Source of the DNA: an uncultured Eubacteriales bacterium | GTDB lineage: Bacteria; Bacillota; Clostridia; Lachnospirales; Lachnospiraceae | Length of the DNA stretch: 64,000 nucleotides | Assembly (NCBI GenBank): GCA_900314885.1 | Contig: OMWY01000001.1 | Span: 186,001-250,000 of the forward strand | Reading direction: 5' to 3' | In this document: in pieces, positions 8,444 through 16,264 of the stretch | Layout of the letters: every line of letters starts with the position of its first letter | Numbering within the stretch: position 1 is the stretch's first letter | Translations under genes and position numbers: made by a program | Notes under the pieces: generated by a model | Told to the model about the DNA's origin: nothing | The model's database searches: none | What the model saw: the letters and a program-made list of their open reading frames with translations, nothing else

Positions 8444-9637
8444 ATGGGCAGATTCAAACGTATTTTCGTTGTAGTTTGTGATTCCATGGGAATGGGCGCT
8501 ATGCCTGATTCCGAGAAGTTTGGCGATGTCGGAGTTGATACACTGGGCCACATCGCTGAGAAGATGGACCATTTTAACATTCCAAATCTTGTAAAATTAG
8601 GCCTTGCTAATTTAAAGCCTATGGACCGCGTAACTCCTACCGAGCATCCTATGGCATATTTTTGCCCTATGAGGGAAGCGAGCAACGGCAAGGACACCAT
8701 GACAGGCCACTGGGAAATGATGGGCCTCCTTACGACGAAGCCTTTCGTTACATTTACGGATACAGGATTTCCTCCTGAGCTTATCGCTGAGCTTGAGAAG
8801 CGCTGCGGGAAGAAGGTTATAGGAAATAAGGCGGCTTCGGGTACGGCAATCCTCGACGAGCTTGGTGAGCAGGAAATTAACGAAGGCAAGATGATTGTCT
8901 ATACCTCAGCGGATTCTGTTCTTCAGATTTGCGGAAATGAGGAGACCTTCGACCTTAATAATCTCTACAGATGCTGCGAGATTGCCCGTGAAATCTGTAT
9001 GAAGGATGAGTGGAAGGTAGGCCGTGTCATCGCGAGACCTTATGTAGGAAAGCATAAGGGCGAATTTAAGAGGACGAGCAATAGGCGCGATTACGCTGTG
9101 AAGCCATTTGGCGCCACCGCTCTCAATGCCCTTAAGGACGCGCATTTTGACGTAATTTCTATCGGTAAGATTAACGATATTTTCGTAACCGAAGGCATAA
9201 CTGAAGCCTTCCATTCCAACAGCTCTGTCCACGGTATGGAGCAGACCATAGAGCAGCTTGAGAGAAAGGACTGGGAAGGACTTTGCTTCACGAATCTTGT
9301 TGATTTTGATGCCCTCTGGGGTCACAGAAGAAATCCTGTAGGTTACGGTGAAGAGATAGAGAAGTTTGACGTAAACCTTGGCAGGTTCATAGACGAGATG
9401 ACTGATGAGGACCTTCTCTTTATCACAGCCGATCACGGAAATGATCCTACCTACACAGGTACCGATCATACACGTGAGAAGGTGCCTCTTATAGCTTATT
9501 CACCGGCATTTACCGGCTCGGGGGCTCTTCCTGAGCGTGATACCTTCGCCTGCCTTGGTGCTACCATAACCGAGAATTTTGGCGTTAAGATGCCGGAAAA
9601 TACAATCGGCAAATCGATGCTTGAGGAACTGAAGTAA
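8444..9637 (+). CDS. deoB: Phosphopentomutase
   Basis: A 397-residue alkaline-phosphatase-superfamily mutase that converts (deoxy)ribose 1-phosphate to the 5-phosphate, the step between DeoD and DeoC. The metal-binding N-terminus reads [13 protein letters not shown]. The phospho-threonine region is [15 protein letters not shown], and the C-terminal metal ligands are in [12 protein letters not shown] and [10 protein letters not shown]. The length is normal. The ATG directly follows the deoC stop, and a terminator lies right after the gene. No deo repressor or nucleoside transporter is present nearby. Confidence 0.96.
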   Translation: MGRFKRIFVVVCDSMGMGAMPDSEKFGDVGVDTLGHIAEKMDHFNIPNLVKLGLANLKPMDRVTPTEHPMAYFCPMREASNGKDTMTGHWEMMGLLTTKPFVTFTDTGFPPELIAELEKRCGKKVIGNKAASGTAILDELGEQEINEGKMIVYTSADSVLQICGNEETFDLNNLYRCCEIAREICMKDEWKVGRVIARPYVGKHKGEFKRTSNRRDYAVKPFGATALNALKDAHFDVISIGKINDIFVTEGITEAFHSNSSVHGMEQTIEQLERKDWEGLCFTNLVDFDALWGHRRNPVGYGEEIEKFDVNLGRFIDEMTDEDLLFITADHGNDPTYTGTDHTREKVPLIAYSPAFTGSGALPERDTFACLGATITENFGVKMPENTIGKSMLEELK

Positions 9638-9643
9638 CATATA

Positions 9644-9671
9644 AAAGGGGCGGAATCCGCCCCTTATTTTG
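9644..9671 (+). terminator. Rho-independent terminator after deoB
   Basis: AAGGGGCGG-AAT-CCGCCCCTT forms a 9-bp stem with a 3-nt loop, followed by ATTTT. It ends the deo unit a few bases before the next gene starts. Confidence 0.9.
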
Positions 9672-9677
9672 AAATTT

Positions 9678-10625
9678 ATGAGAAATGATATCAGAGATTC
9701 TTTAATAAAATACTGTGAGAGGCAGTTTGGGGCGGAACCGGCCAGAAATGAAAAGTACGAAGAACCGAATATTATAATAAAACACAGGTCTACAGGAAAA
9801 GAATATGCGATTTTTTTTGAAGCGCCGGTGAATAAAATAAGGGGATACAACGCTTTTTCATTGCCGACTGTAAATATTCTTGTAGTCAGGTGCAGCGAGG
9901 AAAAAATACAAGAATTGCTTGAACGTCGGGGATTTTTCGAAGCATATAAGAGGAATTCTAAAATGTGGATAACGGTCCTGTTATCAGGCTTTATCGACAA
10001 AGAAAAATATATAAATTTGCTAAGAAATGCTTTTGAGTTGACTGATGACCCTAAGCATAGTGAGCTTGATTTCCTGACGGATACCAGGCAGGATAAGAGT
10101 AAGAGATTCTCTGAGGCATATAAAGACGCGCCAATTGATTTCTCCAAGGTGAAATCAAGAAGAAAACGTGCTGAACTTGAAAAGATAAAGGCAGGAATAA
10201 AGAAGAGCAGTGATAATTTAAAAAATCAGTCAAAAGAAGAAAAGGAGAAAATAAATATTGATTTTGACTCTCTTCAAAATATCAGGAGCGATGCCGCTGT
10301 GACGATGGAGAAGCTACTTACAGAGGAGCAGCTTGATGGCGACAAGCCGATGCCTGAAATGAGCTTGCAAGAAGAGGAATCAAAACAGGATGCGATAGAT
10401 GCTGACATGTTTTTCACAGGGCATGAAATTTATTTTTTGAAAGCATTGCTTAACGGTAAAGAATATAAGAAGTATTTATCCTCTAATCACATAAAACTGT
10501 CAATGCTAATTGACAGCATAAACGAGAAAATGATGGATACCACAGGTGATACCGTTATAGAATTTAACGGTGATGAGCCTGAATTAATAGTAGATTATAT
10601 AGAAGATATAAAGGAAAAATTATAA
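9678..10625 (+). CDS. MmcQ/YjbR domain - TerB-C domain fusion protein
   Basis: A 315-residue two-domain protein. Residues about 1-125 match the MmcQ/YjbR profile (CyaY-like fold, predicted DNA-binding): an RDSLIKYCERQFGAEP start, VRCSEEKIQELLERRGFFEAY and WITVLLSGF. A charged, probably disordered Lys/Glu-rich linker (about 130-250) follows. The C-terminus (about 255-315) matches the TerB-C domain, with MLIDSINEKM, GDTVIEFNGDEP and LIVDYIEDI. TerB-C occurs in predicted Ter stress/defence gene sets with DUF2791 ATPases and helicases. The next gene starts immediately and is such an ATPase. I chose ATG 9678; the in-frame TTG at 9669 falls in the terminator tail. The function is unknown; domain calls are by eye. 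Confidence 0.75.
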   Translation: MRNDIRDSLIKYCERQFGAEPARNEKYEEPNIIIKHRSTGKEYAIFFEAPVNKIRGYNAFSLPTVNILVVRCSEEKIQELLERRGFFEAYKRNSKMWITVLLSGFIDKEKYINLLRNAFELTDDPKHSELDFLTDTRQDKSKRFSEAYKDAPIDFSKVKSRRKRAELEKIKAGIKKSSDNLKNQSKEEKEKINIDFDSLQNIRSDAAVTMEKLLTEEQLDGDKPMPEMSLQEEESKQDAIDADMFFTGHEIYFLKALLNGKEYKKYLSSNHIKLSMLIDSINEKMMDTTGDTVIEFNGDEPELIVDYIEDIKEKL

Positions 10626-11963
10626 ATGGAGACAGAGAGAAAAATCCCGAAAAGAATCGCGGGAACAGTAATTAATTCACTAAAGGGCGGAGTCGTGCCT
10701 AGAATCGGTCTTCCCTATATCACAGTAGGCAGAAAATCAGAGATTGATGCCCTCCTTCACGATGTGGAAATTATAGAAGACGGAGGAGCCTCATTTCGCT
10801 TTATAGAAGGTAAATACGGAAGCGGAAAGAGCTTCTTACTGCAGACCATGCGGACCTACGTTATGGATAAGAATTTTGTGGTCCTTGATGCCGACTTATC
10901 TCCGGAACGAAGACTCCAGGGCACAAAAGGCCAGGGCCTTGCGACCTATCGTGAACTCATTAAAAATATGTCAACAAAGACCCGGCCCGAGGGAGGAGCC
11001 CTTTCACTTATCTTAGACAGGTGGATAAGCGCTCTCGAATCCGAGGTTTCTGAAGAAAAGAATATTTCTGATGGAGATCCGGAATTTAATAAAGTGGTCG
11101 AGGAAAAAATAAATTCAGCTGTAAAAGAAATGGAAGACCTTGTGCATGGATTTGAATTCGCGAAGCTCCTTAAGACCTATTATATTTCAACCGTTAATGA
11201 TGATGAAGGGACAAAGAGCCTTATTTTAAAATGGTTCCGAGGCGAATATAATACAAAGTCCGAAGCAAAAGCGGAATTAGGCGTGAATTTATTTATAAGC
11301 GATGACGACTGGTATGAATATATAAAGCTGTTCGCCACATTTTTAAAAAAGGCCGGATATAACGGCATGATGATAATGATAGACGAGCTTGTAAATATTT
11401 ATAAAATTCCTAACGCCATAAGCCGCCAGTATAATTATGAGAAAATATTAACCATGTATAACGATACCATGCAGGGAAAGGCAAAATATCTTGGCATAAT
11501 TATGTCGGGTACCCCTCAGTGCGTAGAGGATAGACGCAGGGGAATATATAGCTACGAGGCCCTGAGAAGTCGTCTCGCCGAAGGTAAATTTTCAAAAGAA
11601 GGAGCCAGAGATATGCTCGCGCCTGTAATTCACCTCGAGCCCCTGACACCGGAAGAGATGCTTGTACTGGTAGGGAAGCTCGCTGATATTCATGGCGTAT
11701 TGTATGGCTATGAAAATAAGCTATCAGACAATGATCTGGCGACATTCATAAAGGCGGAATATGATCGTGTGGGAGCTGACAGCCATATAACTCCGAGAGA
11801 AATTATCAGGGATTTCATAGAGTTACTGGATATACTATATCAGCATCCGGAGAAGAAAATCTCGGAGCTATTGACCGGTGAGGAGTTTGCATTTTCCACA
11901 CCGTCAATTAATAATGAGGATGGCAATTCGAAGGGAAAGGAATTCGCTGAATTTACAATATAA
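10626..11963 (+). CDS. DUF2791/BrxD-like P-loop ATPase (Ter/BREX-associated)
   Basis: A 445-residue ATPase with Walker A GKYGSGKS at 62-69, Walker B MIMIDEL with Asp253-Glu254, and the family segment QCVEDRRRGIYSYEALRSRL near 300. The N-terminus has KRIAGTVINSLKGGVVPRIGLPYITVGR, split here as two typical motifs: INSLKGGVVP and GLPYITVGR. This architecture belongs to the DUF2791 group that includes BREX BrxD and the ATPases of predicted TerB-containing gene sets. It starts right after the TerB-C fusion gene, so the products very likely act together. The usual partner helicase (Lhr-like) is absent: five bases later comes the end of a convergent AraC gene. A mobile-element-defence or stress role is inference. 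Confidence 0.8.
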   Translation: METERKIPKRIAGTVINSLKGGVVPRIGLPYITVGRKSEIDALLHDVEIIEDGGASFRFIEGKYGSGKSFLLQTMRTYVMDKNFVVLDADLSPERRLQGTKGQGLATYRELIKNMSTKTRPEGGALSLILDRWISALESEVSEEKNISDGDPEFNKVVEEKINSAVKEMEDLVHGFEFAKLLKTYYISTVNDDEGTKSLILKWFRGEYNTKSEAKAELGVNLFISDDDWYEYIKLFATFLKKAGYNGMMIMIDELVNIYKIPNAISRQYNYEKILTMYNDTMQGKAKYLGIIMSGTPQCVEDRRRGIYSYEALRSRLAEGKFSKEGARDMLAPVIHLEPLTPEEMLVLVGKLADIHGVLYGYENKLSDNDLATFIKAEYDRVGADSHITPREIIRDFIELLDILYQHPEKKISELLTGEEFAFSTPSINNEDGNSKGKEFAEFTI

Positions 11964-11968
11964 TGTAG

Positions 11969-12808
11969 CTATTGCTCATCCTTTATGTATTCCTTTGGTG
12001 ACAGACCATAATATTTTTTAAAGGCTTTTGAAAAAGTAAATATATCAGAGAACCCCACGGTGACGGCTATGTCCTGAACCGTGGTATTTTTTTTCTTAAG
12101 GAGAGACGCGGCCTTACGCATGCGGGTAGTAGTGATGTATTCGTGTATTGAATTCCCGGTGGCATCCTTAAAGAGACGGGACAGATAGCTTCTGTTTATC
12201 CCGCAGGCGGCCGCAAGTCCCTCTACAGTAAGGTCAGGAGAATTATAGTGAAGCTGTATGAAGCGAATTGTCTTCTTTACGTAAGCAAGCTTCGGATCGA
12301 GGTCGTTATTTACTCGTGACACTGACTCACGGCAGAGATAGTCGCACAGGAGCATGAGCTCGCCTATACAGAAGAGCTCGGAATCCCTGTGAGTATTTAT
12401 CATGTGATAGGCGCGAATCGGTGTGTCCTCGACATTTTCAGGGATAAAAACAGGGTTGTCCGCTGAAAGCCCCGACCTGTGGAGGACATCATGAAATAGC
12501 GGCCCGCCGACGTGAAACCATATATAGGCCCACGGGTCATCCGCGTCAGCCTCATAATAAGAGGAGACACCGGAAGGCACAAGAAAGCCCTCGCCCTCAC
12601 TTATATCATAGTGATTTCCATTTATCTCAAGGAAGCCCTTTCCCGAGAGGCAGAAGTGAAGGATGCTGTGCTTCCTGGCGCATGGCCCATAAGAGTAAGA
12701 TGAGGGACACTGGTACTCACCCGTCTCATAGAGATAGAGGTTGCTCATATTTTCATAGTCAAGGAACGCGCAATCGTCAAAACCGGTCTCACTGTAGCTG
12801 GGATGCAT
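11969..12808 (-). CDS. AraC-family regulator with cupin sensor (RafR/MsmR-like)
   Basis: A 279-residue regulator. The N-terminal half (about 30-140) is an AraC-type cupin sugar-binding domain, with GKGFLEINGNHYDISEGEGFLV split across its two beta-motifs. The C-terminal two-HTH domain (about 175-275) carries LTVEGLAAACGINRSYLSRLFK and the signature IAVTVGFSDIFTFSKAFKKYYG, given in parts as VGFSDIFTFSKAFKK and YYGLSPKEY. It is divergent from the alpha-galactoside importer/GH36 operon, which it very probably activates. AAGGAGG lies 6 nt before the ATG on the minus strand. The ligand (raffinose or melibiose type) is inferred from context. Confidence 0.9.
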   Translation of the reverse strand: MHPSYSETGFDDCAFLDYENMSNLYLYETGEYQCPSSYSYGPCARKHSILHFCLSGKGFLEINGNHYDISEGEGFLVPSGVSSYYEADADDPWAYIWFHVGGPLFHDVLHRSGLSADNPVFIPENVEDTPIRAYHMINTHRDSELFCIGELMLLCDYLCRESVSRVNNDLDPKLAYVKKTIRFIQLHYNSPDLTVEGLAAACGINRSYLSRLFKDATGNSIHEYITTTRMRKAASLLKKKNTTVQDIAVTVGFSDIFTFSKAFKKYYGLSPKEYIKDEQ

Positions 12809-12865
12809 AGGCTGCCTCCTTCAAATACGGTATAACAATAGTCACATTTAAACAAATCTAAGTCA

Positions 12866-12894
12866 ATTATAGCATCTTTTTAAATTCTTGTCTA
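12866..12894 (-). promoter_or_regulatory. Promoter of the AraC-family gene
   Basis: On the minus strand TAGACA (12894-12889) and TATAAT (12871-12866) are 17 bp apart, a good sigma-A match pointing to the regulator gene. Confidence 0.75.
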
Positions 12895-12956
12895 CTGAAA
12901 TGTGCTTAGACGGTATTTCGAATGAAAAAAGGCGAATCTAAATTTCCTTTAAGCAT

Positions 12957-13025
12957 AAAATGTCACAAAATGACAAAAACAGATTACATATAAACATGTT
13001 CATTTCTCCAATATGGGTGTAAAAT
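12957..13025 (+). promoter_or_regulatory. Operator and promoter of the alpha-galactoside operon
   Basis: AAAATGTCA and AAAATGACA (12957 and 12967) form a direct repeat offset by 10 bp, which also contains the inverted pair TGTCA-5-TGACA. A weak -35 (TGTTCA, 12997-13002) stands 17 bp from TAAAAT (13020-13025). A weak -35 behind direct repeats is what an AraC-type activator site looks like. The pairing with the divergent regulator is inference. Apart from these sites the 286-bp gap shows no gene. Confidence 0.5.
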
Positions 13026-13094
13026 CAAGACATGATCGAAAGATAAAAGTTCTTTAAGACTATAGTAAACCTACTTACAAATCAGGAGGACAAA

Positions 13095-14432
13095 ATGAAC
13101 AAAAAGGTTTTATCATTAGGACTTGCGGCAGTTATGGCTATGACAGCTCTCACGGGATGCGGCGGCAGCAGCAGCTCGACATCCACAAAGACATCAGGGA
13201 ACACTACCGCAAAGAGCGGCAGCATGAGCGAGATCAAGGTTAATATCTGGGATAACAACCAGAAGGCAGGCCTTCAGAAGATTGCTGATGAGTGGAGCGC
13301 AGAGTCAGGAATCAAGGTAACCATCGAGGTAGTTGACTGGGATAATTACTGGACACTTCTTGAAGCAGGCGCTTCAGGCGGCGAGATGCCGGATGTATTC
13401 TGGATGCATTCAAATACAGCCCAGATGTATATGGAGAATGGTATACTTCTTGACCTCACGGATTACATCAACAAGGACGGAATCAAGTCAGACGATTATT
13501 ACGAGGGTATCTGGAACCTCTACCAGAGCAACGGCAAGCAGTACGCTCTTCCAAAGGACCATGATACCATAGCTCTTCTTTACAACAAGGCTATTTTCGA
13601 TAAATATGGCGTTGACTACCCTACAGACAATTGGACCTGGGACGATATGTACAACGCTGCTGAGAAGATTACCACAGCTTCAAACGGTGATGTCTATGGC
13701 ATGGCTATGAACACATCGAATAACCAGGACGGCTGGTATAACCTGGTATATGATTACGGCGGACAGGTTATCACTGATGACCACAAGGGAACGACAATCG
13801 GTTCAGATGAAGGCAAGGCCGGAATGGAAATGGTAAGAAAGCTTCTTACCCAGGGCGCTCCTCAGGCTACAGTAGCTGAGACCGGTACAGACCAGCTCTT
13901 CATGTCAGGCAAGGCAGCTATGATTACCCAGGGCTCATGGATGATTAATTCCTTCTACACAGCTGAGAATCACGCCGATTACGCATGGGCTATGCTTCCA
14001 TACGCAGATACAAACGGCAACGGACAGTGCGACAAGGGCGAGAGATATTCAGCCTACAACGGACTTGGCTGGGCAGCTAACGCAAATGTAGCGGATCCGG
14101 ACGCATGCTACTCACTGATCAAGTATTTCTGCACAGAGAAGGGTCAGAAGGAACAGGCTGAGCTTGGTGTAACAATGGGCGGTATGAAGGGCGTTTCAGA
14201 CGCGTTCGCAAACGCTTTCGATGGAATGGATGTTTCAGCATTTACAAAAGCCGAAGAAGAAGGAGATCTTTTCTTCCGTCCATACACAAGGAAGACTACA
14301 GTCTGGGAAGACGCAATTCAGCAGAAAGGCGCGTTCCTTGACGCATGGCAGAATCCAACAGATCCTGCTGCTATGGCTACAGCGTGCGATAACGCTCAGA
14401 AGATAATAGAAGACGCAATTGCGGCAGAGTAA
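13095..14432 (+). CDS. ABC sugar-binding lipoprotein (alpha-galactoside importer)
   Basis: A 445-residue family-1 extracellular solute-binding protein. The lipoprotein signal peptide ends in lipobox LTGC with Cys22 as lipid anchor, and a Ser/Thr-rich linker precedes the folded domain. Typical features include VNIWDNNQ near the mature N-terminus, AGASGGEMPDVFWMHS, and MSGKAAMITQGSWM near residue 275. It delivers sugar to the two permeases that follow; the GH36 downstream points to melibiose, raffinose or galacto-oligosaccharides. AGGAGG lies just upstream. As usual in these loci the ATPase (MsmK-like) is not encoded here. Confidence 0.92.
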   Translation: MNKKVLSLGLAAVMAMTALTGCGGSSSSTSTKTSGNTTAKSGSMSEIKVNIWDNNQKAGLQKIADEWSAESGIKVTIEVVDWDNYWTLLEAGASGGEMPDVFWMHSNTAQMYMENGILLDLTDYINKDGIKSDDYYEGIWNLYQSNGKQYALPKDHDTIALLYNKAIFDKYGVDYPTDNWTWDDMYNAAEKITTASNGDVYGMAMNTSNNQDGWYNLVYDYGGQVITDDHKGTTIGSDEGKAGMEMVRKLLTQGAPQATVAETGTDQLFMSGKAAMITQGSWMINSFYTAENHADYAWAMLPYADTNGNGQCDKGERYSAYNGLGWAANANVADPDACYSLIKYFCTEKGQKEQAELGVTMGGMKGVSDAFANAFDGMDVSAFTKAEEEGDLFFRPYTRKTTVWEDAIQQKGAFLDAWQNPTDPAAMATACDNAQKIIEDAIAAE

Positions 14433-14437
14433 ATAAT

Positions 14438-14463
14438 ATGGGAGCTAATTTATTAGCTCCCAT
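14438..14463 (+). promoter_or_regulatory. Intercistronic hairpin after the binding-protein gene
   Basis: A perfect 11-bp inverted repeat (ATGGGAGCTAA and TTAGCTCCCAT) with a TTTA loop and no T-run. Such hairpins protect the 3' end of abundant binding-protein mRNA from the less-needed permease part. Confidence 0.65.
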
Positions 14464-14493
14464 GATAGTGTGAAATGAGGCGAGGTTTCGCGT

Positions 14494-15402
14494 ATGAAAG
14501 CAGCAGTAAGTAAACAGAAAACAAAAATGTCTCCGAGACAAAAATCTGAAGCTATTTGGGGCTGGGCATTTATAATTCCAACCATGGCGGGATTAATAAT
14601 TCTTAATTTTTATCCGGCCTTTGATACAGTCTGGCAGTCACTCTGCAAGACAGGTGATTTCGGAAGAGGAAATGTATTTGTCGGGTTAGCTAATTACAAA
14701 GCGGTGCTTTCAAACAGCGAAACCTGGCAGGCACTGTGGAACACAATTAAGTATACATTGATTGAAGTTCCTTTTGGGGTGTGCATTTCCATGGTGCTTG
14801 CAGCAATGCTTCAGCAGAAAATAGTCGGCAAATCATTTTTCAGAACTGTATTCTTCCTGCCTATGGTCTGCGCTCCGGCAGCAGTAGCCATGGTATGGAA
14901 ATGGCTTTTTAACCAACAGTTCGGACTTTTAAATCATATTTTCCACAGTGATGTAGCATGGATTTCCGACCCGAATATCGCCTGGATTTCAATCGGTGTT
15001 ATCGGGGTATGGTCGGTAATCGGCTATAATATGGTAATATTTATCGGCGGTCTTCAGGAAATTCCAAAGGATTTCTATGAAGCCGCGAGCATTGACGGAG
15101 CAGGCCCTGTTAAGCAGTTCTTTAACGTAACGGTTCCGCTTCTCTCACCTACTACATTTTTCATAGTACAGACAAGAATTATCGGAGCACTTACCGTATT
15201 TGACTTAATGTTTATGGTAATGGATAAGACAAATGCGGCGCTCTATAAGACCCAGTCAATTGTTTACCTCTTCTATACATATTCCTTCACGAACGGCAAC
15301 AAGGGATATGGCGCGGCGCTTGTTATGGTGCTCGTGGCATTCCTGATGGCAATTACATTTGTAATTCAGAAATGCGAGAAGAAGTTTGTCTTCTATAATT
15401 GA
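14494..15402 (+). CDS. ABC sugar permease, MalF/MsmF type
   Basis: A 302-residue permease with about six transmembrane helices. A short cytoplasmic N-terminus precedes IWGWAFIIPTMAGLIILNF. The EAA loop that docks the ATPase reads YEAASIDGAGPVKQFFNVTVP near residues 195-215; its core is EAASIDGAGP. It is the first of two permeases of the alpha-galactoside importer and is followed after about 10 nt by the second. The length and layout are normal for the family. Confidence 0.92.
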   Translation: MKAAVSKQKTKMSPRQKSEAIWGWAFIIPTMAGLIILNFYPAFDTVWQSLCKTGDFGRGNVFVGLANYKAVLSNSETWQALWNTIKYTLIEVPFGVCISMVLAAMLQQKIVGKSFFRTVFFLPMVCAPAAVAMVWKWLFNQQFGLLNHIFHSDVAWISDPNIAWISIGVIGVWSVIGYNMVIFIGGLQEIPKDFYEAASIDGAGPVKQFFNVTVPLLSPTTFFIVQTRIIGALTVFDLMFMVMDKTNAALYKTQSIVYLFYTYSFTNGNKGYGAALVMVLVAFLMAITFVIQKCEKKFVFYN

Positions 15403-15412
15403 GGTGAGAAAA

Positions 15413-16249
15413 ATGAACGCTAAAAGCAGCAAAACAGGAAAGGTCATCACATATATCGTATTAATCGTGATGGCGATAATAATGATAATTCCTTTTGTCT
15501 GGATGATACTTACCGCAGTAAAGACAAATCAGGAAACAATTTCCGTAGACCCGTTTTATATATTGCCGCATAACGGTTGGCACTGGGAGAACTTTGTAGA
15601 GGTATGGAAGAGCTATGATTTCCTTATTCTCTATAAAAATACCTTACTTATGATTTTCTTCCGTGTCGTATGCGCCCTTCTTACTGCGACAATGGCGGGA
15701 TACGCCTTTGGCAGACTTAATTTCCCGGGAAAGAAATTCATGTTCGCCCTTGTATTAATTCAGATGATGATACCTTCACAGATATTTATTATTCCGCAGT
15801 ATTTAATGGTATCAAAGCTTGGCTGGTTAAATACGACAGCGGGTCTTGTATTTCCGGGTATAGTTACTGCCTTCGGTACATATCTTCTTAAGACGGCCTA
15901 CCAGGGGCTGCCTAAGGAGCTTGAAGAGGCGGCGATGATTGACGGGGCAAATGTAGGGCAGAGATTTTTATACATCATGCTCCCTCTTACGAAATCATCC
16001 ATGGTTTCACTCGGAATATTCACATCACTCTTCGCTTTTAAGGACCTCATGTGGCCTATGATTGTCTGCACGAATTCAGCTACGACAACTCTGTCAGCGG
16101 GTCTCGCTAAAATGCAGGGACAGTACGGAAGCAATTATCCGCAGATGATGGCGGCAGCAGTGCTTGCTACAATTCCTATGATAGTTATTTATCTTATTTT
16201 CCAGAAGCAGTTCGTGCAGGGTATCGCGACTTCCGGTGGAAAACTATAA
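15413..16249 (+). CDS. ABC sugar permease, MalG/MsmG type
   Basis: A 278-residue inner-membrane permease with about six helices. N-terminal VITYIVLIVMAIIMIIPFVW is the first helix, and the EAA loop reads LEEAAMIDGANVGQRF near residue 185. I chose ATG 15413 because GAGGTGAG lies a few bases upstream; the in-frame TTG at 15386 would overlap the previous gene and lacks a ribosome site. It partners the preceding permease; the GH36 gene follows 15 bases later. Confidence 0.92.
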   Translation: MNAKSSKTGKVITYIVLIVMAIIMIIPFVWMILTAVKTNQETISVDPFYILPHNGWHWENFVEVWKSYDFLILYKNTLLMIFFRVVCALLTATMAGYAFGRLNFPGKKFMFALVLIQMMIPSQIFIIPQYLMVSKLGWLNTTAGLVFPGIVTAFGTYLLKTAYQGLPKELEEAAMIDGANVGQRFLYIMLPLTKSSMVSLGIFTSLFAFKDLMWPMIVCTNSATTTLSAGLAKMQGQYGSNYPQMMAAAVLATIPMIVIYLIFQKQFVQGIATSGGKL

Positions 16250-16264
16250 TTATGAGGTGAAAAT

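Noticed and set aside
8906..9469. Minus-strand frame of 187 codons inside deoB.
   Set aside because: It mirrors the codon pattern of deoB and matches no family I know.
9500..10147. Long minus-strand frame across the end of deoB and the YjbR-TerB-C gene.
   Set aside because: It is antisense to two clear coding regions and a terminator and has no recognisable protein features.
14438..14463. Terminator after the alpha-galactoside binding-protein gene.
   Set aside because: The stem is strong but no T-run follows; it is better read as an mRNA-stabilising intercistronic hairpin.
15386..15412. TTG start for the second alpha-galactoside permease.
   Set aside because: It lies inside the preceding gene without a ribosome site; ATG 15413 has GAGGTGAG in front.
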